Counted from the first letter of the stretch, positions 44,559 through 54,262 are shown. The stretch is DNA of 64,000 nucleotides from an uncultured Francisella sp. (GCA_943913135.1 CALTVE010000001.1:248001-312000), one strand, 5' to 3'. Numbers and translations: made by a program. Notes: generated by a model from the letters alone, not told the origin.

Positions 44559-44587
44559 ATTATACGCATTTTTATTAGGCAAGTCAA
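44559..44587 (-). promoter_or_regulatory. promoter for tRNA-fMet and tRNA-Phe
   Basis: -35 TTGACT, 17-base spacer and perfect -10 TATAAT on the minus strand, ending 23 bases before the mature tRNA-fMet 5' end. Confidence 0.8.
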
Positions 44588-44654
44588 AAATCCATGTAAA
44601 ATAATTGTCTTTCATAAATCACGTGTATTTTTGTGAGAATTACCTACGATTTTG

Positions 44655-44683
44655 TTGACAAAATCGGCTCTATCACGGATAAT
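44655..44683 (+). promoter_or_regulatory. promoter for tRNA-Ser
   Basis: Perfect -35 TTGACA, 17-base spacer and -10 GATAAT, ending 19 bases before the mature tRNA-Ser. Confidence 0.8.
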
Positions 44684-44702
44684 TGCACACCTAAATCCGT
44701 GC

Positions 44703-44796
44703 GGAGAATTGGCCGAGAGGCTGAAGGCACACCCCTGCTAAGGGTGCATAGGGGCTAAAACCTCTATCGAGGGTTCGAATCCCTCATTCTCCGCCA
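44703..44796 (+). tRNA. tRNA-Ser (GCT)
   Basis: 94 bases with encoded CCA and a long variable arm, as in class II tRNAs. The anticodon stem-loop CACCCCTGCTAAGGGTG gives anticodon GCT. Acceptor arms GGAGAAT/ATTCTCC pair perfectly. It ends 10 bases before the convergent tonB-like gene. Confidence 0.97.
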
Positions 44797-44806
44797 TTCT
44801 TTAATT

Positions 44807-45577
44807 TCACCAACTCTCTTCTTCTAATACGAATTTCACAGTAAAGGTTACTAACGAAGCGACGGGCGCCCCATTGTGAATCTTTGCTTCAAAACGATAT
44901 TTATTTTTTACGGTGTCAACTGCACTTTTATCTAAAAGCGCTGACCCGCTAGAATGGACGACCTGCACATTGCCCACCCGATTGTCAGAGAGTACTTCTA
45001 CTTGTAAACGTACCGCTCCTTCTACTCCATCACGACGCGCATCTGCGGGATAAGGGGGTTTTACTTGATAGCTAATTCTCGCTTCCCTATCGCCACTGTT
45101 TCTTCCTTCCCCTGAGTCTTCCTGCCCTCTTCGCCCAGAATAGATCTGGTTGCCGGGCTCCTTTGAAGAAGATGAAGGAAGAGATATAGGCAGGGCAGCT
45201 TGTTTTTTTTCCTCGGATTTTTCTTGTTTATTTGCAGAACTTTTAAAACCGCTTACACCTTGCTTTGTCGTTAAAAAATTATCTGAAGGGGGGGTCTTTT
45301 TAGTGATCCCCAGAGATGCTTTTTTGGTGAATGAGCCTATTTTTTCACGATTTTTGTTAGTGGAAACTAATGTATTGTGTTCCTCAAATTGGCTAGGGAT
45401 CAAGTCCACTAATTGCAACTCCGATTCCAGTGCTCGGTGACTTTTATTGGAACACAGGTAAGAAAATACTAAAACTATTATCAACAGGTGGACAGCGGCG
45501 ACTCCTAATATGGTTAAACTGTTCAGCCAACCGTTAGAGGGTTTTTTAGGAATGAAAATATGAAAGCGCGCCTGCAT
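44807..45577 (-). CDS. TonB family energy transducer
   Basis: Periplasm-spanning protein that passes proton-motive energy to outer-membrane transporters or, in some lineages, belongs to TonB-like or TolA-like systems. The 256-residue protein has one N-terminal membrane helix (about 19-41), a Lys/Ser/Glu-rich linker and a C-terminal TonB domain with KPPYPADARRDGVEGAV and GSALLDKSAVDTVKN. The linker lacks the long Pro-Lys repeats of classical TonB. exbB and exbD are not nearby. I used the ATG at 45577 over a TTG two codons earlier. It lies 57 bases after lldD. Confidence 0.85.
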   Translation of the reverse strand: MQARFHIFIPKKPSNGWLNSLTILGVAAVHLLIIVLVFSYLCSNKSHRALESELQLVDLIPSQFEEHNTLVSTNKNREKIGSFTKKASLGITKKTPPSDNFLTTKQGVSGFKSSANKQEKSEEKKQAALPISLPSSSSKEPGNQIYSGRRGQEDSGEGRNSGDREARISYQVKPPYPADARRDGVEGAVRLQVEVLSDNRVGNVQVVHSSGSALLDKSAVDTVKNKYRFEAKIHNGAPVASLVTFTVKFVLEEESW

Positions 45578-45634
45578 AACCAATAAAACCGAATTATGAT
45601 CACTACCATGATACGTATTCCTATCACCAGCCCT

Positions 45635-46774
45635 CTAAATGTAAAGAATACGGCTATCTACATCATCAACGTTGGTCAAACCGCAGAAAGCCATGCTGAT
45701 ATCTAACTGGCTGTGAAAAAGTTTTAAAACCTTCAACACTCCAGCCTCTCCTTCCGCACCTAACCCCCAAATATAAGGACGGCCAATAAAAGCGCCATCA
45801 GCACCTAAAGCTAATGCTCGTAACACATCTTGACCAGAACGGATACCGCTATCAACAAATACTTTTACCCGACCATCCACCGCAGCTACAATATCACTTA
45901 ATACTGTAATCGTGGGCGGTGCTCCATCCAACTGGCGACCCCCGTGGTTAGAAACAATAATGGCATCTACACCTGCTTCCACCGCATTTAAAGCATCTTC
46001 TACTTCCATAATCCCTTTAATGATTAAAGGCCCATCCCAATATGATTTAACCCATTCTATATCCATCCAATTCAGTTTTAAATCAAATTGTTCACTTACC
46101 CAAGCAATCAAGGAAGCAGGATCAGAAACCGTATCAACAGAGCCTAAAATATTGCCAAAACCACGGCGCTTGGTCTTTAACATCCCCATGCCCCACTGCC
46201 ATCTTTTGATCAGCTCCCACATATTGCCTAAACAGACTGGATTACCGGTTTTTAAACCATTGCGTGCATCCACATAACGCTCTCCCATCACCTGTAAATC
46301 AACAGTAAGAACCAAAGCTGAACAATTTGCTTTTTTCGCACGTGTTATCAGATGAGCAGCTATTTTTCTATCTTTCATCATATAAAGCTGAAACCAAAAG
46401 GGATGGCCATCCGTACCTTCAGCAATATCTTCCAAGGAACAAATACTCATGGTCGATAAGGTATAAGGAATACCAAAAGTCTTGGCAGCGCGTGCAGCTA
46501 AAATCTCTCCATTTGCACATTGCATCCCGGTTAAGCCCACCGGCGCCAAAGCAACAGGCATCGCCCATTCCCTTCCCAATAATCGCTTTTTAACGCTGCG
46601 GTGAGATATATCACGCAGCACACGCTGACGAAAATAGATTTTCCTAAAAGCTTCAACATTTTCCTTCAACGTTTGCTCTGACCAGGAACCACTGTCGCAA
46701 TAATCAGCAAACATACGTGGTACCCTCTTGCGAAATTTACAATGTAGATCTTCTAAAGAAACAGTCTTTACCAT
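45635..46774 (-). CDS. lldD: FMN-dependent alpha-hydroxy-acid dehydrogenase, LldD-like
   Basis: Oxidises an L-2-hydroxy acid, most likely L-lactate to pyruvate, with electrons passed to quinones at the membrane. The 379-residue TIM-barrel protein has MFADYCDSGSWSE at the N-terminus, the FMN regions APVGLTGM and FQLYMMKD, TVDLQVMGER, and the catalytic site SNHGGRQLDGAP, followed by DSGIRSGQDV and IGRPYIWGL. Substrate could also be glycolate or mandelate. It follows birA by 15 bases in the urea carboxylase run. Confidence 0.9.
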   Translation of the reverse strand: MVKTVSLEDLHCKFRKRVPRMFADYCDSGSWSEQTLKENVEAFRKIYFRQRVLRDISHRSVKKRLLGREWAMPVALAPVGLTGMQCANGEILAARAAKTFGIPYTLSTMSICSLEDIAEGTDGHPFWFQLYMMKDRKIAAHLITRAKKANCSALVLTVDLQVMGERYVDARNGLKTGNPVCLGNMWELIKRWQWGMGMLKTKRRGFGNILGSVDTVSDPASLIAWVSEQFDLKLNWMDIEWVKSYWDGPLIIKGIMEVEDALNAVEAGVDAIIVSNHGGRQLDGAPPTITVLSDIVAAVDGRVKVFVDSGIRSGQDVLRALALGADGAFIGRPYIWGLGAEGEAGVLKVLKLFHSQLDISMAFCGLTNVDDVDSRILYI

Positions 46775-46789
46775 GGTGTTCTTCTCATC

Positions 46790-47728
46790 CTAATCTGGGC
46801 ACAGAGAAATTTCATTGCCTACATAGCGCTCTAACCCCCGCTCTGTACGTAACAAAAGTGCGCCTTCTGTATCTACCCCTTCCTCAATGCCTTGAACCCA
46901 TCTATCGCCTACTTTTAAACGTATTTTTTTCCCGTTAAAAGCATCTCTTTCAAGCCAGGCATCACGAAAACTAGTAAAACCTTCAATTACAAATCGTTCT
47001 AGGTACTGCTCGAGAGTTAACACTAAATTAACTGCTAACAGATCCTTATCTAGCTGGGGTGCTTTATCCGATAGTCCCACCCAACCTTCCTGATTCGGGG
47101 GTGGCAATAAGTTGAGCCCTACTCCATAAACGATGTCAACAAGATTATTTTCAGTAGGCAGCAATTCTATCAGCAAACCAGAAACTTTATATTGATTTAA
47201 TAAAATGTCATTGGGCCATTTTAAACTGAGAGAGAGGGGACCAGTTGTTTCTTCGACTGCATCCACTACTGCCAGCCCCAATACCAAAGAAAGTCCGGAA
47301 AAAGAAGATCCTTTTTTTTGTCGTGACAATGCAGTAAAACTGATCTGAGTTGCTAAAGTAGAAAACCAACTGCGCCCTAAACGGCCACGGCCCATGGTTT
47401 GTAATTCAGCAAAACATATTTGTACCGGATCCTCATCTTCGCGATGTTTGACAATATAGTTTTGTGTCGAATCTAATACTCGTTGAATAACAATTCTTCT
47501 CGGAGATAAAGTACGCTGTATTTTTTCTTTATTCAAAAGCGGCAAACGCGTTTCTAGCCGCCATGCTTCTTCCATGATGATGCAATGACAGAGAGTGTTT
47601 TCTTGTAAACGCTTTTTAAGTATCTGTAAATGGTCGCGGGTACAGTTTAAAGCCCACAATAGCTCCTGTTCTTCATGCCAAGCACCATCAACCAGTAAGC
47701 GTAGAAGTTTAATATCTTCTTTATCCAA
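46790..47728 (-). CDS. birA: biotin--protein ligase / biotin operon repressor BirA
   Basis: Makes biotinyl-AMP and attaches biotin to carboxylase lysines; the long form also represses biotin genes. The 312-residue protein has an N-terminal winged helix (about 1-65), the ligase motif TMGRGRLGRSW, LKWPNDILL, KVSGLLIE and a C-terminal SH3-like domain (RLKVGDRWVQGIEEGV). The start is TTG and lies inside the end of the allophanate hydrolase gene (eight-base overlap), so translation is coupled to an operon containing a biotin enzyme, a plausible substrate. Confidence 0.93.
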   Translation of the reverse strand: MDKEDIKLLRLLVDGAWHEEQELLWALNCTRDHLQILKKRLQENTLCHCIIMEEAWRLETRLPLLNKEKIQRTLSPRRIVIQRVLDSTQNYIVKHREDEDPVQICFAELQTMGRGRLGRSWFSTLATQISFTALSRQKKGSSFSGLSLVLGLAVVDAVEETTGPLSLSLKWPNDILLNQYKVSGLLIELLPTENNLVDIVYGVGLNLLPPPNQEGWVGLSDKAPQLDKDLLAVNLVLTLEQYLERFVIEGFTSFRDAWLERDAFNGKKIRLKVGDRWVQGIEEGVDTEGALLLRTERGLERYVGNEISLCPD

Positions 47729-49505
47729 GGGTCTTTAAATAGCCTTTCCAACTACCATATTGCGTGATTTCTTCTGCTTCTTTAAAACGATAGGGTTCAG
47801 CGATAAAACCACTTATCCAACACCCTTCCTGAGTTTTAATTTTACCTATCCCTAAAGGAGGAGCAATTTCATTCACAAAACTACCGAATGCATCGCTCGG
47901 TACTGCCCATATTTCTATATCAATCGCCCGTCCTTCTTTTTCATCTAGAAGTAAACCCGGACGTTTTAATGCGCCATCGACCAATAAATACATGCGGTAA
48001 ATAGAGGCTGTTTGGGTCTCTTTTTTCAAAATTGCCCCTCGTTCTTTTAGTTGCCAATTTAAAGCACACCCTTGCAAATGAGCGCCACATACCGCCACCT
48101 CTATGTAATCAGGATTAGAAACCTCTTTTAAAGAAGTTTTTCTGCGCGGTTGCGGCTGCCAGAGGGGGAGCAAACGGTTGGCTAAAGAAAGCAAATAACG
48201 GTCATGAAATTTTTGACCAACCAAGGTTAAACCAAACGGTAAGCCTTCTTCAGTATCTTTTCCAGGGAGCGCTAATCCACAATAATCTAATAAATTCATA
48301 AAATTAGTGTAATGGCCGAGATCAGAATTATGACGTATAGGTTCTTTTGCTAAGTCCTCAATAGTGAAAAAACGCCCTGCTGTCGGTATTAATAAGGCAT
48401 CCATACCTGCTAAGGCTTGGTCGCAGCTTTGCTTTAAGGCATGTAAGCGATATTCAGCCTTAAAGAGTTCACAGGCGTTGCGATCTTTCCCTTGTTCGAT
48501 TATCTCTCGCACTACAGGGTGAACAGCCTGTGGATTTTGCTCAATGAGCGGCATTGCCGCGATATAGCGTTCAGCAACCCAAGGTCCTTCATACAATAAC
48601 TTCGCTGCTTCCTCAAAAGGAGCATAGTCTATCTCTTGGACGGTTAATCCTGGTATCTGTAAGAGTGCTTCTATGCTTGCTTGATAAGCTTTTTCGTAAG
48701 CCGGGTCTCCAAAAAAATTTAGCTGATCTTTTGCGATCAATCCTAAAGTAATGCTGCCATTTACTACTCCATAATTACGAGTACTGTTACTATAGGGGTT
48801 GGGACGGCTATAGGCATCGCGCGCGTCAAAACCTTCGGCTATAGTCAGCACCTCATTAGCTTCATCAATATTATTAGCAAAAATACTGATGCAATCTAGA
48901 CTGCGGCAAGCAGGCACTAATCCTACTGTTGATAACAGGCCGCAACTTGGTTTCAGGCCGATTAAATGGTTGAAAGCTGCCGGCACCCGACCGGAACCCG
49001 CCGTATCGGTACCTAAACTAAAATGAACTAAATTTTTAGCTAATGCAACTGCAGACCCCGAACTAGAACCGCCACTGATTCGGTTAAAATCAAATGCATT
49101 GTGTACGATACCATAAGGGCTGCGTGTACCATTAAGTCCAGTAGCAAACTGATCTAAGTTGGTTTTTCCTAAAGGGATGGCGCCAGCAGTAACCAGATTT
49201 TTTACTACTTTAGCAGAAGCCTTTGCTAAATAGCTAAAATCAGCACAAGCAGCTGTTGTAGGAACATCTTTTAAATCAATATTATCCTTAATTGCAAAAG
49301 GTACCCCATAAAGAGGAAATTTATCGATGTCCGCCCCGTGTAAATTTTCTATATAAGGAGCTATTTCTTCCCAACTTAGCAAATAAGTCCAAATGTTATA
49401 GTCTTTCAATCGTGTGGCTTCTTTTAATCGCTCTTTAATATAGCGTTCAGGGGTTATCTCCCCGTTCTTGTAGGCAGTTAACAATTCTTTGATGGTTATC
49501 ATCAT
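47721..49505 (-). CDS. atzF: allophanate hydrolase
   Basis: Hydrolyses allophanate, the product of urea carboxylase, to ammonia and CO2. The 594-residue protein has the amidase-signature triad: Lys73 in AIKDNID, Ser147 in GGSSSGS and nucleophile Ser171 in DTAGSGRVPA, plus a C-terminal domain of about 120 residues (from VAVCGAHLQG) found in dedicated allophanate hydrolases and absent in general amidases. GGAGG precedes the ATG. The start overlaps the urea carboxylase stop by four bases. Confidence 0.95.
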   Translation of the reverse strand: MMITIKELLTAYKNGEITPERYIKERLKEATRLKDYNIWTYLLSWEEIAPYIENLHGADIDKFPLYGVPFAIKDNIDLKDVPTTAACADFSYLAKASAKVVKNLVTAGAIPLGKTNLDQFATGLNGTRSPYGIVHNAFDFNRISGGSSSGSAVALAKNLVHFSLGTDTAGSGRVPAAFNHLIGLKPSCGLLSTVGLVPACRSLDCISIFANNIDEANEVLTIAEGFDARDAYSRPNPYSNSTRNYGVVNGSITLGLIAKDQLNFFGDPAYEKAYQASIEALLQIPGLTVQEIDYAPFEEAAKLLYEGPWVAERYIAAMPLIEQNPQAVHPVVREIIEQGKDRNACELFKAEYRLHALKQSCDQALAGMDALLIPTAGRFFTIEDLAKEPIRHNSDLGHYTNFMNLLDYCGLALPGKDTEEGLPFGLTLVGQKFHDRYLLSLANRLLPLWQPQPRRKTSLKEVSNPDYIEVAVCGAHLQGCALNWQLKERGAILKKETQTASIYRMYLLVDGALKRPGLLLDEKEGRAIDIEIWAVPSDAFGSFVNEIAPPLGIGKIKTQEGCWISGFIAEPYRFKEAEEITQYGSWKGYLKTLG

Positions 49506-52500
49506 TGATCCTCCGCGATGACTAAAACCAATTGTCCTGCACGCACTTCTTGCCCTTCTTTCAAATGAATCGAAAGCACAGTGCCACTTTCTAGCGCATT
49601 AATGGGAATTTCCATTTTCATAGACTCCAAAACCACCAAAGTATCCCCTGCCTGAACGCTATCGCCCATATTGATTTTAATCTTCCAAACATTGCCCGCT
49701 ACTGGGCTATAAAGAGCATTTGTCCCTTCAGGAACAGGAACCTGTGAATTTTCTTCTCCCGATCGCGCTTCTTCTAGGGAAAAATTAAATTGACCGCTTT
49801 CATGCCAGCGCTTTAATTCTGCCGAAAAGGCAGCTTGTTTTTGCTCGCGAAATTGATCAATCGCCTTTCTTTCTTTATTTAACAAAGAACGGTACTCCGC
49901 CATTGAAAAAACGGTTTCTTCTGTCTTTAAAGCTAAATTCCCCTCTTTAAATTCACGCCGCAAATGTGCAAGTTCCGCCCCCTCTACTGGATAAAAGCGA
50001 ATTTGATCAAAAAAGCGGAAAGTCCAGGGAACGGTATTTTCAGGTAAATACTGGCGCCAAGTAGGTAGACTACGACCAATTAATTGATAACCACCAGGGC
50101 CATCTAAACCGTAGATGCAAAGATAAGTTCCCCCTAATCCTACGCTGCTTTCATAAGTTAGAGTACGAGGAGGATTATATTTTGTGGTAACTAAACGATG
50201 ACGAGGATCTATAGGTAATGCTAAAGGCGCTCCTAAATAAACATCGCCTAAACCCATCACTAAATAAGAGGCAGAAAAAACAATATTTTTCACCTCATCC
50301 ACACTTTTTAACCCGTTAATCCTGCGTATAAACTCTATGTTGCTTGGCGACCACGGTGCATCTTTGCGTACACTGTTATCATACTTTTCTATAGCAGTGC
50401 GGCAAACTTCATCGTCCCACGATAAAGGCAAGTATACAATACGTGAAGGTACACTTAAATGATCTACATTTTTACTAAATTGCTTTTGCGCTGTCACCAA
50501 GCGTTCTACCAATTGATCAATAGGGATAATCTGACTATTAAAATGTATTTGTAAAGTTTGAATACCGGGGGTTAATTCTTGTACCCCAGGAAGGGGATGC
50601 TCTTGTAACCATTCCATCAATTGATAAACTTTAAAACGCAAAGGTAATTTTAAAATCTGGGCTCCGTATTCTATGAGCAAGAAGTGATCCCCTGCGGCTC
50701 GGTATAGTACTCGGTTATCAAGTTCATCCTCATAAAGACTCGCTAAAATAGGCGAATTACGCTCAGGAGAAATCGGTTCAGTCATCAAAGAACGCAATGA
50801 GACAATACTTTCTCTTTGCCGAGCTTCTAACTCGATCGCCTTATCCATGGCAATAGGGATAAAACGAAGGGAATCGCCAATTGCTACCTGGCCAAGCTTC
50901 CATAAATCGGCGGTGATCACAGTAGCCGGGCACACAAACCCCCCTAAAGAAGGGCCATCAGGCCCCAATACGATGGGGACATCTCCTGTATAATTAACTG
51001 CACCAAAAGCATAAGCATTGTCATGCACATTAGAAGGGTGTAAGCCCGCTTCGCCACCATCGGCTCGTGACCAGGTGGGCTTTGGACCAATCAATCTTAT
51101 CCCAGAGCGACCGGAACTGTAATGTACCGTCCAGGTGGCAGCAAAAAAATCATCTAAATCTTGTTCTGCAAATATTTCTGGCGCTCCATAAGGTCCGCAG
51201 ATCACATGTAATTCCCAGGTGTGACCTATTTTCGGGCGCATAGCAGGGGCCAACGTTTTGTTGATTTCTGCCCCCGTTGTTTCCTTACTTAAATGGATCA
51301 CATCGCCTACCTGTAAAGCACGGCCATTATGACCACCCAGTTTCCCTAAAGTCAGAGTAGAGCACGAACCTAAATAGAGGGGGCATTCAATCCCCCCTTT
51401 AATCGCGAGATAAGCGCGAGTACCGCATTCTTTAATTTTTCCTAATGATAAAATCTGTCCTGCTTTGACCCGCAGCACTTGCCACATGGGCACTGATTCG
51501 CCTTCTATTTTGGCGGTAATCGGTGCCCCCGCAATTACAATATCAGTGTCTAAAGAAAAACGTAATGTGGGCCCTTGTAAAGTAATTTCCAAACCAGCAG
51601 CGTTCAAACCATTATCAAGCAAACGATTGGCCAAAGACAAAGAATAAGAGTCATAAGCCCCCGAAGGAGGCACCCCTACATCCCAATAACCTTCACGGCC
51701 TCGAGTGTCTTGAATCGTCGTTAATGCACCTGCTTGAATTACATCCAAACGCGCCTGCGCCGGTGCCTTATAATTATCGAGAAAGCGAGTCGTCATTTCT
51801 CCTTGTTGCAAGATTGGGAGATGCAATAAGGAGTTAAGGTAATTTAAATTGGTTTCTATTCCATAAAGATAAGTCCTGTTGAGCACATCTTTTAACTGAG
51901 CAAATGCTTTTTCACGGGTTTGTGCATATACAATAATCTTAGCCAACATGGGGTCAAAGAAAGAAGAAACTTCTACTCCTGATTGAACCCAAGTCTCGAT
52001 GCGCAAACCTTTTTCCTGAGGGAAATCGACTAAACTTAATCGCCCAGAGGAAGGCCTAAATTGCAAATAAGGGTCTTCGGCATATAACCGCACTTCAACG
52101 GCATGTCCTTGGTGACTGAGGTACTTTCTTTTTGCAATCAAATCCGGAGGATCACCGGCAGCGATTTTCAGCATCCATTCAATCAAATCGATCCCATATA
52201 CTTCTTCCGTTATCCCATGTTCTACCTGTAAGCGGGTATTGACTTCCAAAAAATAGAAAGCTTCTGTATCGATATCGTAAATAAATTCTACCGTTCCTAA
52301 GTTACGGTAAGAAACGCTGGAAAAAAGTTTTTGTGCTGCGATATAAAGTTGGGCCCGGATTTCTTCACGCACATTAGGGGCGGGGCATTCTTCTAAAACT
52401 TTTTGATTACGCCTTTGACTGGAACAATCACGGTTACCAATCGCTAAAGAGGCCCCTTTACCATCACCAACCATCTGGACTTCTAGGTGTCGGGCTCTTG

Positions 52501-53107
52501 CTATATATTTTTCTAGATAGACCCCGCTATTAGCAAAATTACTTTTACCCAACTGTCGAATACTATCAAATTTACTATCTAATTCCTCCTCATTGCGGCA
52601 CAACTGAATACCAATGCCCCCACCCCCCGCGGTACTTTTAAGCATGACGGGATAGCCAATTCTCTCGGCTTCTTCTTTTGCTTTTTCTAAATTATCCAAT
52701 AGACCTGTTCCGGGAGATAAAGGGACCCCTGCTGCTTTTGCTATCGTCCGCGCCTTATGTTTTAAACTAAAATCTGACATCTGCTCGGCAGTAGGACCAA
52801 CAAAAACAACACCTTCTTTTTCACAACGCAATACAAAATCTGCGTTTTCGCTTAAAAAACCGTATCCTGGATGAATCGCTTCAGCACCGCTTTTTTTGGC
52901 AATACTCAGGATTTTATCGATATTAAGGTAAGTTTCTGAAGTACCCCCCTCGCCTAGACAATAAGCTTCATCAGCATTGCGTACATGCAAACTATCGTGA
53001 TCAGCTTCCGCATATACAGCGATGGAAACAATATCCAATTTTTTTAAGGTGCGAATAATACGAGTGGCACAAGCGCCCCGGTTGGCAATCAATACTTTTT
53101 TAAACAT
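49502..53107 (-). CDS. uca: urea carboxylase (biotin-dependent)
   Basis: Carboxylates urea (or in some lineages guanidine) using ATP, bicarbonate and covalently bound biotin. The 1,201-residue protein has an N-terminal biotin carboxylase (ANRGACATRI, STAGGGGIGI, about 1-450), a central carboxyltransferase built from KipA/KipI-like halves (from about 470, including GVPPSGAYDS and, later, VGLGDVYLG) and a C-terminal biotinyl domain with ESMKMEI (biotin on Lys1164). This domain order is diagnostic of urea carboxylase. Urea carboxylase-associated proteins and a ykkC-type riboswitch are not seen, so urea is the simpler substrate guess. Confidence 0.95.
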   Translation of the reverse strand: MFKKVLIANRGACATRIIRTLKKLDIVSIAVYAEADHDSLHVRNADEAYCLGEGGTSETYLNIDKILSIAKKSGAEAIHPGYGFLSENADFVLRCEKEGVVFVGPTAEQMSDFSLKHKARTIAKAAGVPLSPGTGLLDNLEKAKEEAERIGYPVMLKSTAGGGGIGIQLCRNEEELDSKFDSIRQLGKSNFANSGVYLEKYIARARHLEVQMVGDGKGASLAIGNRDCSSQRRNQKVLEECPAPNVREEIRAQLYIAAQKLFSSVSYRNLGTVEFIYDIDTEAFYFLEVNTRLQVEHGITEEVYGIDLIEWMLKIAAGDPPDLIAKRKYLSHQGHAVEVRLYAEDPYLQFRPSSGRLSLVDFPQEKGLRIETWVQSGVEVSSFFDPMLAKIIVYAQTREKAFAQLKDVLNRTYLYGIETNLNYLNSLLHLPILQQGEMTTRFLDNYKAPAQARLDVIQAGALTTIQDTRGREGYWDVGVPPSGAYDSYSLSLANRLLDNGLNAAGLEITLQGPTLRFSLDTDIVIAGAPITAKIEGESVPMWQVLRVKAGQILSLGKIKECGTRAYLAIKGGIECPLYLGSCSTLTLGKLGGHNGRALQVGDVIHLSKETTGAEINKTLAPAMRPKIGHTWELHVICGPYGAPEIFAEQDLDDFFAATWTVHYSSGRSGIRLIGPKPTWSRADGGEAGLHPSNVHDNAYAFGAVNYTGDVPIVLGPDGPSLGGFVCPATVITADLWKLGQVAIGDSLRFIPIAMDKAIELEARQRESIVSLRSLMTEPISPERNSPILASLYEDELDNRVLYRAAGDHFLLIEYGAQILKLPLRFKVYQLMEWLQEHPLPGVQELTPGIQTLQIHFNSQIIPIDQLVERLVTAQKQFSKNVDHLSVPSRIVYLPLSWDDEVCRTAIEKYDNSVRKDAPWSPSNIEFIRRINGLKSVDEVKNIVFSASYLVMGLGDVYLGAPLALPIDPRHRLVTTKYNPPRTLTYESSVGLGGTYLCIYGLDGPGGYQLIGRSLPTWRQYLPENTVPWTFRFFDQIRFYPVEGAELAHLRREFKEGNLALKTEETVFSMAEYRSLLNKERKAIDQFREQKQAAFSAELKRWHESGQFNFSLEEARSGEENSQVPVPEGTNALYSPVAGNVWKIKINMGDSVQAGDTLVVLESMKMEIPINALESGTVLSIHLKEGQEVRAGQLVLVIAEDQ

Positions 53108-53278
53108 GGGAAGCCCCTATGATAGATAAAAGCAATATCTTCAAAGACCACGCGCTTATAAAGCAGCATAATCTGAAGAAAAATAGCGCTCTCCCGCCTC
53201 TGTTCTGTTTAAAAAAGCAAAAATAGGAAGGAGGCAAAAATAGTTAGATGTACCTTATAAGTAGAGAATTAAAAAGAC

Positions 53279-54262
53279 TTATTGGCCAATTCTATGGAGC
53301 AACTGATAGCGTTGCTCCATAAAGGCGTTGGTGGCATCGCCAGCCGCTTTAGCTGCCATTTGTAAGCGTGTAGCCACCTTTTTACTAGGCCGCTGTCCTA
53401 CCGGAATTGAAGAAACCAGTTCGGCTGTAGCGATTTTCTTATTCGCCATATCAATGGCTAAATCACGTAACTTAGCAACCTCAGCATCTTTGAGCTTAAT
53501 CTCGCCTAATTTCTGCGTAATTTCCCTATCCACTGCAATGATGCTCTTTAAAAGCTCTTTACCTTTTTTTTCTTGGCTTTCGCCATTATTTTGCGGTTTA
53601 GGTGGGTTTTTTGCCAACTCTATTTGCTTCTGATAGGCTAAATCTTGAATATGGGTGATTTGATAGAATTCTTTTAATTGCCCTTCGGGGATCTCTTTGG
53701 CAAATTTATCATTCATATCAATTTGCTTTTGTAATAAATCTAATTCGATTTTTTGCACTTGATGAGATAACTCTTGTAAGTGCTGCAAATCTTTTTCTTC
53801 TGGCCGGCGTTTTTTAGTTTTAGCAACTTTGTTAAGTTTCTGTAAATGATCATTTAATTCCTTGCTGGCCTGCAAACCTTGTTTTTGAAGCTCAAGATAG
53901 GCTTTAATATCAGGGTTCTTCACATTAAGCGCCTCTATTTTCTGAAACAGCGCTGCTGTAATTTCGGCCTCTTTTTTAGCATAACTTTTTTCTATTTGTG
54001 CTAGTTTTTGTGGATTATTTTTTAAATCCCGCTGATTGCTTATTTTTTCTATATAAGCATTGAATTCATTTTGACTCTGTTCATGCAGATATTGAATTTT
54101 TAAAAAAGCCTTTGCTGCATCTTCTTCCTCGACAACTTGATGGGTGGTGGAAACATCTGCTGTTTTATCCACTGGAGCCTGATCATCATTTTTCGCGCCG
54201 CCACACGCTCCTAAAGCCAACAGCCCCCCAAGCATTAAAATAAGTATTTTTTTATTTGGCAT
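53279..54262 (-). CDS. coiled-coil lipoprotein of unknown function
   Basis: A 327-residue protein I do not recognise by family. The signal ends with lipobox LGAC (Cys20). The mature part is rich in Gln, Lys, Glu and Leu with heptad-like spacing, predicting long coiled coils from about 50 to 315, and has no further cysteines. Threonine/aspartate-rich residues 25-45 form a linker from the membrane. It lies between urea carboxylase and ruvB on the same strand, with gaps of 171 and 101 bases, so it is probably its own transcript. Confidence 0.75.
   Translation of the reverse strand: MPNKKILILMLGGLLALGACGGAKNDDQAPVDKTADVSTTHQVVEEEDAAKAFLKIQYLHEQSQNEFNAYIEKISNQRDLKNNPQKLAQIEKSYAKKEAEITAALFQKIEALNVKNPDIKAYLELQKQGLQASKELNDHLQKLNKVAKTKKRRPEEKDLQHLQELSHQVQKIELDLLQKQIDMNDKFAKEIPEGQLKEFYQITHIQDLAYQKQIELAKNPPKPQNNGESQEKKGKELLKSIIAVDREITQKLGEIKLKDAEVAKLRDLAIDMANKKIATAELVSSIPVGQRPSKKVATRLQMAAKAAGDATNAFMEQRYQLLHRIGQ

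Noticed and set aside
53108..53278. Possible guanidine (ykkC) riboswitch ahead of urea carboxylase
   Set aside because: The minus-strand leader lacks the conserved ACGG-type pairs and stem pattern; it is mostly A/T-rich.
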